From Daejeonella lutea (lineage in GTDB: Bacteria; Bacteroidota; Bacteroidia; Sphingobacteriales; Sphingobacteriaceae), in contig NZ_FUYR01000001.1 of assembly GCF_900168015.1 (NCBI RefSeq), forward strand, positions 554,698 to 618,697: DNA of 64,000 nucleotides, in the 5' to 3' direction. Position numbers and translations under genes: made by a program. The number at the start of each line of letters is the position of its first letter. Within the stretch, counting starts at the first letter, position 1. The notes under the pieces are model-generated. The model was not told the origin of the DNA, searched no databases, and saw only the letters and a program-made list of their open reading frames with translations. Of this stretch, positions 27,960 to 36,363 are shown piece by piece.

Positions 27960-29168
27960 ATGAAAAGAAGAGACCTCATAAAAGGACTTACATTACTGCC
28001 TTTGGCTGGAGGTGCAATTGCTGAAACCGCCCAGGCAGCTATCTCTCCTGCACCAGCGGCAAAAAGAGATTTATATAAGGAGCTTGGTGTACGAACCTTT
28101 ATTAATACAAGAGGGACCATCACATTTATGACAGGTTCATTAATGCACGACGAAGTGGTTGACACGATCAAGAATTCTTCTAAATCATTCTGTATGATCG
28201 ATGAGCTTCAGGATAAGGTAGGTGCAAAAATTGCGGAGCTAACACATGCGGAAGCAGCTACAGTAACGTCCGGGGCATTTTCTGCTTTGATGCTGGGAAT
28301 GGCAGGTGTTTTAACCGGGTTGGACGCGAAGAAAGCGGCTATGCTTCCCCATTTAGAGGGTACCGGCATGAAGACCGAGGTGATTATGCAGAAAGGTCAT
28401 GATATTGGATATAATCAGGCACTAACTAATTGTGGCGTGAAGATCATCCAGGTCGATGGGGTAGAGGAGCTTGAACGTACTATTTCCGATAAAACAGCGC
28501 TGTTGCACTTCCTGAATGCTAATGCAAATAATGGAAAGATTGGTCATGAAGAATGGTTGAGGATTGCAAAGAAGCATAACATTCCCACCATGATTGATAT
28601 GGCGGCAGATGTGCCACCTGTAGAGAATCTTTGGAAGTTTAACGACTTAGGATACGACCTGGTATGTTGTTCCGGAGGAAAGGCAATTCGCGGACCTCAA
28701 AGTTCTGGAATACTGATGGGTAAAAAAGACCTGATCGCTGCGGCACGCCTGAGCGCCTCCCCTCGTTCCAATACGATCGGGCGGGGTCATAAGGTTAATA
28801 AAGAAGAGATACTAGGCTTATATGTAGCTCTTGAACGATTTATCAACACTGCCGACTCAGAATGGAAATTATGGGAAGACCAGATCGCAACGATTGATAA
28901 TACGGTTAAAGTATTAAAAGGTGTAACAACTCGGAAGTTCGTTCCCCCATTTGCTAATCATGTTCCTACATTAGAAGTGAAATGGGATCCGGCAGTGGTA
29001 AAGATTAGCACTCAGCAAATGACGGAAAACCTCCGAAACGGCAATCCTTCTATTGAAATTAACCCTGGTAGAAATAGTATGTCAATTGCAACTTTTGTAA
29101 TGATCCCGGGCGAGGAGAAGATCGTTGCCCGCAGGTTGAAAGAGGAATTTACTAAGGCTGCGGTTTAG
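27960..29168 (+). CDS. SelA-like PLP-dependent enzyme with twin-arginine signal
   Basis: A 402-residue fold-type I PLP enzyme of the selenocysteine synthase-like group that includes D-glucosaminate-6-phosphate ammonia-lyase relatives. The frame opens with a GTG at 27921, but the ATG at 27960 gives MKRRDLIKGLTLLPLAGG, a twin-arginine export signal with a possible cleavage after AQA (25-27). The SGGKAIRGPQ motif carries the PLP lysine (Lys241) and MIDMAAD the cofactor-contacting Asp213. Tat export fits a protein that folds around its cofactor before crossing the membrane. The substrate is unknown. Relatives (the TIGR01437-type family) are often encoded beside COG3964 amidohydrolases, and one is present at 33670-35004. 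Confidence 0.85.
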   Translation: MKRRDLIKGLTLLPLAGGAIAETAQAAISPAPAAKRDLYKELGVRTFINTRGTITFMTGSLMHDEVVDTIKNSSKSFCMIDELQDKVGAKIAELTHAEAATVTSGAFSALMLGMAGVLTGLDAKKAAMLPHLEGTGMKTEVIMQKGHDIGYNQALTNCGVKIIQVDGVEELERTISDKTALLHFLNANANNGKIGHEEWLRIAKKHNIPTMIDMAADVPPVENLWKFNDLGYDLVCCSGGKAIRGPQSSGILMGKKDLIAAARLSASPRSNTIGRGHKVNKEEILGLYVALERFINTADSEWKLWEDQIATIDNTVKVLKGVTTRKFVPPFANHVPTLEVKWDPAVVKISTQQMTENLRNGNPSIEINPGRNSMSIATFVMIPGEEKIVARRLKEEFTKAAV

Positions 29169-29185
29169 AAGCCTTGTTGATATTG

Positions 29186-29222
29186 AAAAGCCCGATAACT
29201 TTGATGGTTATTGGGCTTTTTT
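29186..29222 (+). terminator. Terminator after the SelA-like gene
   Basis: AAAAGCCCGATAAC pairs with GGTTATTGGGCTTTT (one G-T wobble) around a short loop, then TTTT. It is followed at once by a heptad repeat. Confidence 0.85.
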
Positions 29223-29293
29223 AAGTATCAAGTATCAAGTATCAAGTATCAAGTAGCAAGAATCAAGTAGCAAGAATCAAGTATCAAGTTTCA
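29223..29293. repeat. AAGTATC heptad tandem array
   Basis: About ten tandem 7-bp units: aagtatc several times, then variants aagtagc, aagaatc and aagtttc. It lies directly downstream of the terminator, in the convergent gap before lactate permease. Unit-level variation suggests slippage growth. Confidence 0.9.
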
Positions 29294-29386
29294 CGAATGG
29301 GATGCCTAGGTTGCTTCACCGTGCCTCCTCGCAATGCATGGCAACCATTAAAAACTCAGTGAGCTGGATGGGTATCGCTGTCCAAC

Positions 29387-31054
29387 TCACTTCACAACCA
29401 TATCCGAAAACGGCACAACATAAGCCTGCAGAAATACCAATAGTCCAACTAATGCGGCAAGCGCGATACTATGAAAAAATACATAGCGCAGTATCTGACC
29501 TTCGTGACCATACCAGTTGGTAGCTGTACTCGCTACAACTATACTCTGTGCATCGACCATCTTTCCCATTACACCGCCCGAACTGTTTGCAGCTGCCATC
29601 AAGATCGGATTTACGCCGGTTTGCTTAGCCGTAATTGTCTGAAGACTTCCGAACAGCACGTTCGAGGCTGTGTCTGAACCCGTCAGGGCCACACCCAGCC
29701 AGCCTAGCATTGTGCCGAAGAAGGGATAAAGCACACCTGTTTTTGCCAGCGCGAGCCCCATAGTAGCATCAGCCCCCGAGTACTTGGTAACATACCCCAG
29801 TGCCAGCATCGCAGCAATGGTGATCAGTGAAAACCGTACACGCCAGAAGGTTTGTCCATATACTCTAAGCATTTCTTTGAGCGAATATCCAATCGCAAAC
29901 CCTGCAATAATTGCGGCTACGAGAATCCCGGTTCCGGTTGCAGATATCCAGTTGAGTTTGAAAACGGCTTCTTCAGTTTTGGCCGGCTTATCTGCCGTCG
30001 GTTCCGGCGCAATTGGGGGAGTTCGTTTAACCAGATTATGTAGATAGGCCACTTTGTATTCGGGTGCGGATATTTTGTTTAATGCAGTCTTAACGGTTGG
30101 CACTCCCCAGGCAAATATGAATATTACGAGTATTGCCCATGGTGTCCAGGCTCTAATCATATCTTTACGTTTCACTACAGCAGGTTCTTTACCTATTGCC
30201 ACAGTATCTTCGGAAACAGGTAGTTCCCAAATGGTTTTCGGCTGCCAGAACTTAAGTAGCACGATTAAAGAAACGATAGATGCTATCGAAGCAAAAATAT
30301 CAACCAACCATGGGCCGTGATAGTTAGATACTAAAAATTGGGTTACTGCAAAGGACAAGCCCGCGGTTAATGCAGCCGGCCAGACAGCGACCATGCCTCT
30401 AAAACCCGCCATTGCCCAGATCACCCAGAATGGAACGATGAGCGAAAAAAACGGAAGCTGACGGCCAACCATTGCAGAAAGCTGGTGAATGTCAATTCCG
30501 GTAACCGCAGCAAGGGCGATTATCGGCGTTCCTAAAGCACCGAAAGCAACCGGAGCGGTATTGGCTATTAAAGAAAGTCCGCAAGCTGCCAGCGGCCTGA
30601 AACCAAGTTGAATAAGGATAGCAGCCGTTATCGCAACGGGTGTGCCGAAGCCAGCGGCTCCCTCAAAAAATGCCCCGAACGCAAAAGCAATCAATATCAC
30701 CTGGATCCGTGGATCGGGCGCAATAGTCGATAAATGCATTCGTATCAACGTAAAGAGGCCTTTGTCAACGGTAAGCTGATATAGGAAAATCAAATTGAGT
30801 ACGATCCACCCGATAGGGAAAAGCCCATATGCACTTCCATAAAGTGTAGTGGCACTTACTGCGGTTCCTGGCATTTTAAATATAAATAGGGCAACAGCAA
30901 TGGCAACGACTAATCCTAGTATCGCTGCAAGGTGGATCCGCATATGAAAAATCGCAATGGATCCGAGGAGGACAATGATCGGCAGAGCAGCCAGTATCGT
31001 TGACATCCAGGGGTTATTCAAAGGGTCGTAATTTTGGGCCCAGATTGTTTCCAT
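29387..31054 (-). CDS. L-lactate permease family transporter
   Basis: A 555-residue permease with about 13 membrane helices and the LctP/LldP/GlcA family signature: GSIAIFHMRIHLAAILGL near residue 35, AFAFGAFFEGAAGFGTPVAI (about 122-141) and LTGSDTASNVLFGSLQ near 455. It imports lactate, glycolate or related 2-hydroxy acids with protons. It is the last gene of the leftward arm amidohydrolase, propeller, RidA, permease. No lactate dehydrogenase is adjacent, so the cargo may be a product of the neighbouring enzymes. Confidence 0.9.
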   Translation of the reverse strand: METIWAQNYDPLNNPWMSTILAALPIIVLLGSIAIFHMRIHLAAILGLVVAIAVALFIFKMPGTAVSATTLYGSAYGLFPIGWIVLNLIFLYQLTVDKGLFTLIRMHLSTIAPDPRIQVILIAFAFGAFFEGAAGFGTPVAITAAILIQLGFRPLAACGLSLIANTAPVAFGALGTPIIALAAVTGIDIHQLSAMVGRQLPFFSLIVPFWVIWAMAGFRGMVAVWPAALTAGLSFAVTQFLVSNYHGPWLVDIFASIASIVSLIVLLKFWQPKTIWELPVSEDTVAIGKEPAVVKRKDMIRAWTPWAILVIFIFAWGVPTVKTALNKISAPEYKVAYLHNLVKRTPPIAPEPTADKPAKTEEAVFKLNWISATGTGILVAAIIAGFAIGYSLKEMLRVYGQTFWRVRFSLITIAAMLALGYVTKYSGADATMGLALAKTGVLYPFFGTMLGWLGVALTGSDTASNVLFGSLQTITAKQTGVNPILMAAANSSGGVMGKMVDAQSIVVASTATNWYGHEGQILRYVFFHSIALAALVGLLVFLQAYVVPFSDMVVK

Positions 31055-31106
31055 GTTTAGTTCGAGAAAGGTTATAATGTATGGTTGATATTAGTGCATT
31101 TATATG

Positions 31107-31405
31107 TGGCAGCGCCCTTTTTAAAAGTGGCTTCGCCCGGTAATCAGTATTCAGTTCCTTCGGCCAGTGACTAAACGCTTTAAGTAGTGGCTTCGCCCTT
31201 TTTAAAAGTGGCTTCGCCCGGTAATGAGTAATCAGTGCCTTCGGCCGGTAACTAAACGCGTTTTTTAAGTGGCTTCGCCAAGTAATCGGTAATTAGTGCC
31301 TTCGGCCGGTAACTAATCGCCGTAAGCAGTATGGTACGTTAGCACTGATTACTGATCACTGATTACTAATCTCCCGATTACCCAATTACCTATTACTCTT
31401 CACCC
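31107..31405. repeat. Composite repeat region, copy 1 (downstream of ridA)
   Basis: Three partial copies of a unit, gtggcttcgcc, then ggtaatcagtaatcag-like heptads, tgccttcggcc and actaaacgc, occupy 31107-31320. Then come ggtacgttagcactg and an opposite-strand heptad array (cactgattactgatcactgattac and derivatives) running up to the ridA stop at 31406-31408. The two halves are complementary and could form a long stem. A second region of the same plan lies at 31962-32184. Confidence 0.85.
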
Positions 31406-31900
31406 TCACTTCAACGGATTACTCGGACTATTAGCCAGTTCAAATAAACACTCGATTTCTACAGGTATATTGTCAGGAAGCGAACCGAAACCTACAGCAC
31501 TCCGCACACCAATACCGTTCTCAGTTCCCCATACCTTTGCAAAAAGTTCACTGCAGCCATTTATAACTTTAGGATGTGCCTCAAAATCAGACGTGCAGTT
31601 AACCATCCCAAGGACTTTAATAACTCGTTTAACCTTATTGAGGCTGCCAAGATTAGTTTTTATAGTAGACAGGATGGTCAGGCCAACTTGCTGCGCAGCA
31701 AACTTTCCTTCTTCAAGTGTCATATCCTTTCCAATTCTTCCCCTGATAAGTTGCTTGTCGTTTTGTACCGGTCCATGTCCTGAAACGTAGAGGTACTTTC
31801 CGTCAATTAAGCAGGGCTTATAAACACCAATCGGCGCTGGGGCAGGAGGAAGGGTTAATCCAAGCTTTTCAAAATTTTGATCTGGAGTTGGGTTTTGCAT
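31406..31900 (-). CDS. RidA/YjgF-family protein
   Basis: A 164-residue cytoplasmic protein of the Rid superfamily with no signal peptide. YLYVSGHGPVQ (37-47), Arg133 in GVRSAVG and Glu150 in VEIECLFE match the positions used for carboxylate binding and catalysis in RidA enamine/imine deaminases. At 164 residues it is longer than archetypal RidA (about 128) and resembles the YjgF-like group of about 150 residues. RidA hydrolyses reactive enamines released by PLP-dependent dehydratases and ammonia-lyases, which fits the SelA-like enzyme in the facing arm. Composite repeats flank it on both sides. Confidence 0.9.
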   Translation of the reverse strand: MQNPTPDQNFEKLGLTLPPAPAPIGVYKPCLIDGKYLYVSGHGPVQNDKQLIRGRIGKDMTLEEGKFAAQQVGLTILSTIKTNLGSLNKVKRVIKVLGMVNCTSDFEAHPKVINGCSELFAKVWGTENGIGVRSAVGFGSLPDNIPVEIECLFELANSPSNPLK

Positions 31901-31961
31901 TTCGTAATGTCTATGGTTTATGTTTAAAAGTAAGATAATTTTTTAAATGGAGGGCAGCTTT

Positions 31962-32184
31962 AAGTGGCTGCGCCCGGTAATAGGTAATCGGAGCCTCCGG
32001 TCAGTACTAACCGCTGTTTTTTAAGTCGCTTCGCCCTTTTTTAAGTGGCAGCGACCGGTAATCATTAATCGGAGCCTTCGGCCAGTACTAAACGCTCTTT
32101 ATGCATATTGGTACGTTTGCACTGACCACTGACCACTGATTACTGATTACTGATCACTTATTACCCGATCACCCGATCACCTCT
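31962..32184. repeat. Composite repeat region, copy 2 (upstream of ridA)
   Basis: Same plan as 31107-31405: units with tggctgcgcccggtaa or tcgcttcgccc, heptads, gccttcggcc and actaaacgc, then ggtacgtttgcactg and an opposite-strand array of actgacc, actgatt and actgatc heptads. It runs straight into the last codons of the propeller gene, whose stop is at 32185-32187. Confidence 0.85.
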
Positions 32185-33645
32185 TCACCTCTTCGGCAAT
32201 GTCACCTTCCAAATCCTCCCTCCAGCCGAACCCTCAGCTCCATGCTCGATCACATAAATTTTATTATCGAGCAGAACTGCGTCCACCGGGGCATTAAAGT
32301 TATTTGCGATACTGGTAGTTTTCATGTAAAAATTGTCGGCTGCGGCATTGTACTGCATGTCCATGTGGAGGAGATCTTTCCCACCTTTTCGTAGCAGGTT
32401 AGTGCCCGGACGGTCGGAGCCGCCGCCATATCTGAAAACAAAACCATCGCCTTTAAATTCAGGTGAAAGAGCGTTCTTCGTGTCGAAAACTAATCCGAGT
32501 GGCACGCTGTGCGCGTTGAATGTACTTACGGAGCGGCCGGTTATGTCGCCATCTACAATTTTCCCGGTAGCAATATCACGGTACTCATTAGCTGCCGGTC
32601 CGATGTTCTGGACACCTGCCGAGAATTTAACACCCGCAGGGATTTTTGGAAAATCAGGATCATTTCTGAAATATTTAACTACCCATGCGTGCGCTCCCGG
32701 GCTAATGAACGGATCGGTAGCCGGATCTGGCACCCATGGAGAGAACTGCTGCGGATTTTCAACGCCTGCCATTTGCCATGGGAATCCAAAATGATGGCCT
32801 TGTCTGATCCAGAACATTTCTTCTGACTGGTCGTAGTCGCCTGAATTCACCACGCCAAAAAGGTTATTGTTTCCATCGAATGCCATATCATAGGCATTCC
32901 GTATCCCCTCGGCATAAATGTATCCCAGTTCTTTCATTTTTTCAGTTTCAGCAGGCAAAACCAGGTTTTCTGCACCAACCGGGAACCGGTAAACTTTAGA
33001 AGTCAATCCATTGTCGCGGGCGTTCGGGTAAGCACCTCGGTTATCCTGAACTTCTCCGTGGTCTGTCCGGGCTCCCGAATTTACATAGATGTATTTTTTG
33101 TCGGGACTGATCTCCAGGGCATTCCAGCCATGATCAAAAGTTGTGGCATTGGTACCATATTCAACGGTGTTAAAAACTTCGACTAATGCCGGCTTTGCTT
33201 TTGACACATCATATTTTACCATCCTCCCCTTAGTTCCTTTGCCGCCGTTTGCACTGATGTTCCCACATAAATACAGGGTATTGTTTAAAAAAGTCGCACC
33301 CTGAAGCCTCGTGATACCGTGATCGGCCGCCGAGAATACTTTATGTTCTGCGGCTTTAGGGGTATCAAAATCGGATATGCGAAAAACATTTCCATCAAAT
33401 GTAGAGTACCAAAATTCCCCCGTCTTTGGGTTGCGTATAAGCCTCACCCCGAGTGGTCCGATGTCCATTACTTTTTCAATGGTGACATCCGGACGCAGCG
33501 ATACCGGAGTTTTTATGGGTGCCACCTGTCTGGTGGGTGCAGGCGAAGGTGCTGTAGTTGTTTGTTGGGAAGCAGCAGATAGTGCACATGACAAAAACAG
33601 GGCTAAAAGCCCTGTTTGTCTGATGCTGCAATTAAATGATTGCAT
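32185..33645 (-). CDS. Exported glucose/sorbosone dehydrogenase-like beta-propeller
   Basis: A 486-residue protein with a signal peptide (cleavage near SAASQ). A Pro/Thr-rich linker (about 27-50) leads into a six-bladed propeller of the PQQ-dependent sugar dehydrogenase-like family: GVRLIRNPKTGEFWY, LEISPDKKYIYVNSGARTDHGE near 198-220, YAEGIRNAYDMAFD near 245 and HGAEGSAGGRIWKV at the end. Related soluble enzymes oxidise sugars or sugar-like aldehydes; many homologs are uncharacterised, and PQQ use is not certain. It lies between the amidohydrolase (24 bp upstream) and ridA, in the same leftward operon. Confidence 0.85.
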   Translation of the reverse strand: MQSFNCSIRQTGLLALFLSCALSAASQQTTTAPSPAPTRQVAPIKTPVSLRPDVTIEKVMDIGPLGVRLIRNPKTGEFWYSTFDGNVFRISDFDTPKAAEHKVFSAADHGITRLQGATFLNNTLYLCGNISANGGKGTKGRMVKYDVSKAKPALVEVFNTVEYGTNATTFDHGWNALEISPDKKYIYVNSGARTDHGEVQDNRGAYPNARDNGLTSKVYRFPVGAENLVLPAETEKMKELGYIYAEGIRNAYDMAFDGNNNLFGVVNSGDYDQSEEMFWIRQGHHFGFPWQMAGVENPQQFSPWVPDPATDPFISPGAHAWVVKYFRNDPDFPKIPAGVKFSAGVQNIGPAANEYRDIATGKIVDGDITGRSVSTFNAHSVPLGLVFDTKNALSPEFKGDGFVFRYGGGSDRPGTNLLRKGGKDLLHMDMQYNAAADNFYMKTTSIANNFNAPVDAVLLDNKIYVIEHGAEGSAGGRIWKVTLPKR

Positions 33646-33669
33646 TTGTATTTTTCTAATTAATGGATC

Positions 33670-35004
33670 TTATTGTCTTGGGCCACCATTTGCTGGCCTT
33701 ACTCTTGGCGCGTTTGGTATTACATTTGGCTCAGCAATAGCATTCAGGTTGTAAACAATTCTTCCTGCCCGGATCGTCATTTCTGTTTCAAGACGTTCTT
33801 TTCCGGCAATCTTACCGTCACGTGCATAATAACCGAAATCACCTTTTCTGAGAGTGAAGATAGCGATATCAGCATCGGAGCCCACTGATAGATTCCCCAA
33901 TTCTGGGCGTTTTATCTGCTGTGCCGGATTCCATGTTGAAGCTTTGATGACATCTTTAAATGGCATTCCCATTGCCATAAATAGTGACATAATATTAGGC
34001 ATGTTCTTCATGGCATTGTTCATACTTCCTGTGTGCAGGTCAGTGCTGATCGAATTAGGATAGAAGCCACTTTTGATAGCCGGGATACCCTGAGAGAAAA
34101 GGAAGCTGGAACCGCCAAAACCTACGTCGAATATTACGCCCCTTTTTTGTGCTTTGATCGCATAATCCTTAACCTTTTTCGTGTCAACATTTACGATCGA
34201 TTCGCGTCCGCTTTGAGTGGTCAGGCCGACTTGCGGATCTCCTCCAAACGCATGTGTATACATGTCGCCAGGGCGGAATTTTACGTTAAAAAGTGAATCA
34301 AGCGGCAGGAATGGCGTAGCCGAGCCGAAATCCACCATGATAGGGATATTTGCGAGTCTTCCCGCCTCCAGGGCCCTGTCCGTAGGAATCCAGGAGTGCG
34401 CTAAAGGCCCGCGGCCGCTGAAATGCGCCAGCTTAACGCCAACGATATGCTCCGGGTATTTCTTCGCCATATCGGCTGTGGCTTTCGGATCCATGTGCTC
34501 TATGTCACTTTCGTTCCGGCTGTCCATACCTTCACTAACAATGTTAAGCATTGCCAGTACTCGTGTTTGCGACTGATCAATAGTTTGTTTCTTATATAAC
34601 TCAAAACTTTTGTAACCCGGACTGCCGGCATCTACAACAGTGGTAACGCCTGCTGGAAAAGTAAAGCCGTCTGCAGGGAGACCAGCACGGGCATTCATAT
34701 AACCTGTACCATCCTGTCCCCAAAAGAAGTGCACATGCAGGTCGATCAGTCCCGGAGTAATATACATTCCTTTTGCATTAACTAACTGAGTGCCCTGGCT
34801 ACCATCAATGTTTTTAGCAATCAGTGCAATTTTGCCGTCCTTAACGGCAATATCCATTACCGCATCCACATTGTTTTTAGGATCGATGATATGACCGCCC
34901 TTGATGACAATACTATAAGGCTTAACTGGCTCGTTTTGCTGAGCCATAAGCCCTGTGCAGAAGAAGATCAGCATAGAAAAAAGTAAGAGTTGTTTTTGTT
35001 TCAT
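33670..35004 (-). CDS. Exported COG3964-type amidohydrolase
   Basis: A 444-residue binuclear-metal amidohydrolase with a signal peptide (hydrophobic 6-19, cleavage near LMAQ). Seen: His90 and His92 in DLHVH, the likely carbamylated bridging Lys191 in VGVKLAHFSG, a His in MYTHAFGG, and STDLHTG with the catalytic Asp. This pattern fits the EF_0837/AHA_3915 (COG3964) group, which genomically associates with SelA-like PLP enzymes. Some characterised members (Atu3266, Oant2987) hydrolyse acetyl-(R)-mandelate, but natural substrates are unclear. It is the first gene of the leftward operon. Dihydroorotase-like function is less likely because of the export signal and context. Confidence 0.82.
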   Translation of the reverse strand: MKQKQLLLFSMLIFFCTGLMAQQNEPVKPYSIVIKGGHIIDPKNNVDAVMDIAVKDGKIALIAKNIDGSQGTQLVNAKGMYITPGLIDLHVHFFWGQDGTGYMNARAGLPADGFTFPAGVTTVVDAGSPGYKSFELYKKQTIDQSQTRVLAMLNIVSEGMDSRNESDIEHMDPKATADMAKKYPEHIVGVKLAHFSGRGPLAHSWIPTDRALEAGRLANIPIMVDFGSATPFLPLDSLFNVKFRPGDMYTHAFGGDPQVGLTTQSGRESIVNVDTKKVKDYAIKAQKRGVIFDVGFGGSSFLFSQGIPAIKSGFYPNSISTDLHTGSMNNAMKNMPNIMSLFMAMGMPFKDVIKASTWNPAQQIKRPELGNLSVGSDADIAIFTLRKGDFGYYARDGKIAGKERLETEMTIRAGRIVYNLNAIAEPNVIPNAPRVRPANGGPRQ

Positions 35005-35240
35005 TGTAAATAAATTAGGATTTAGTGTTATGATTGATTGCAGCGTGAAAATACATTTGATTTGCAGAATTCTCCCGTCAGATGCGGTTTAATTCTATCT
35101 TATTTTAGTTACATTATAATAAAAGAGTCTAAAAAATACTTTTCCCCCTAGTGTGTATAAAAATATTAATAAGATAATATGGAGATTATGCACTTTTACA
35201 GGAGCAGGTGTTTGAAAACTGATTTAATTCAAAAGGATCG

Positions 35241-35276
35241 TTTGTTAAGGGCAAATTGTCGAAATGTTATATTTTG
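35241..35276 (+). promoter_or_regulatory. Candidate promoter for the orphan ECF sigma gene
   Basis: TTTG at 35241-35244 and TATATTTTG at 35268-35276 resemble the Bacteroidota -33 and -7 elements. The spacing is 23 bp, slightly long, and one extra T sits in the -7 box. It ends 35 bp before the ATG, in the divergent gap with the amidohydrolase operon. Confidence 0.35.
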
Positions 35277-35311
35277 AATTTTAATTATTTTTAAATAAGT
35301 TTAAACTTCTT

Positions 35312-35857
35312 ATGACTGAGATGATATTTATAGATGACACAGAACTGATGGATCGTTTGCGTGCAGGAGATGATCTGGCCTTGAAAGTCATTTATAAAAA
35401 ATATTGGAGCTTGCTCTACAACTCAGCATTCAATATGCTTCAGGATCAACAGGCCTGCGAGGACATTATCCAGGAACTTTTTATCAACCTTTGGAATAAA
35501 AGGGAGCAGATAGAAATAAAAGCTTCATTGAAATCTTACCTTTTTGCATCTGTTCGTTACGAAGTATTCCGCCAGGTACGTCACGGCTCGGTGAGAGAGG
35601 ATATTTTTGAGAATATTCAGGATCGACTGCAAACACCATCGGAGTACGGAAATATTGAACATCGTGAGTTGCTTTCATATGTCAATTCAATCGTGAATAA
35701 TCTCTCTGAAAAATGCAAGGTAGTTTATAAGCTGAGCCGAGAAGAACAGCTTTCTCATAAAGAGATAGCTACCAAGCTGGACATTTCTACCAAAACTGTT
35801 GAAAATCACCTGAATAAGGCCTTACGTCAACTGCGGATTTCCCTCGGGCTGTGGTAA
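35312..35857 (+). CDS. ECF sigma factor without adjacent anti-sigma gene
   Basis: A 181-residue ECF sigma factor with region 2 (YKKYWSLLYNSAFNMLQDQQACEDIIQ) and region 4 (NLSEKCKVVYKLSREEQLSHKEIA, then ISTKTVENHLNKALRQL). It belongs to the same broad Bacteroidota group as the sigma factor at 16276 but differs throughout. No FecR-like gene follows; the next 500 bp are non-coding and lead to an NHL-repeat protein. Its partner is either elsewhere or absent. It is divergently oriented from the amidohydrolase operon. Confidence 0.9.
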   Translation: MTEMIFIDDTELMDRLRAGDDLALKVIYKKYWSLLYNSAFNMLQDQQACEDIIQELFINLWNKREQIEIKASLKSYLFASVRYEVFRQVRHGSVREDIFENIQDRLQTPSEYGNIEHRELLSYVNSIVNNLSEKCKVVYKLSREEQLSHKEIATKLDISTKTVENHLNKALRQLRISLGLW

Positions 35858-36363
35858 TTTAAAATCCAGCATATTCATCGTACTGTTAAGATCTTTTATA
35901 TTGATCAGGGTGTGTAGATAGACTGTAAATCAAAAATGCTTAGCGGCAATATTGATAAAATATTCCACGTCTCTCATCTTACCTCTGTCTTTCAGGCCAA
36001 CTTTGGCTTGAACATGGAATGTCCTATTTAGTCCATGCCCGATTAGCCTGACTGGGTTTATCCTTGGCGTTATACCCGTATTTTTTAACGGTTTCAGGCT
36101 GCAGTCACTCGGAATATATACCTTCTCCCATCACCCCCATTCCATTGTTGAGTTTGTAAGAAATTGTTTCAATGGAACCTTTTGTGCCCGATTTAATACC
36201 TGTTATTATCCCATAAAGCAATGCTGCGAAAAAATTAATCGACTGAAATTCTGACTCATATCTAATTGTTTCAGAATAAGCGTAACCTATTTAGCTCTAC
36301 TCAGTAGAAGGCGATTGTAGTGTCCCCAAGGGGAATATTTTATTGGTTTGAGTTTCGTGAATA
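35858..36363. other. 500-bp intergenic region, no gene recognised
   Basis: No open frame above about 31 codons looks genuine. The composition is ordinary and there is none of the heptad repeat seen elsewhere. A small palindrome, CCCCAAGGGG, lies near 36324. A long leader or distal promoter for 36364-38967 may be here. Confidence 0.5.
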
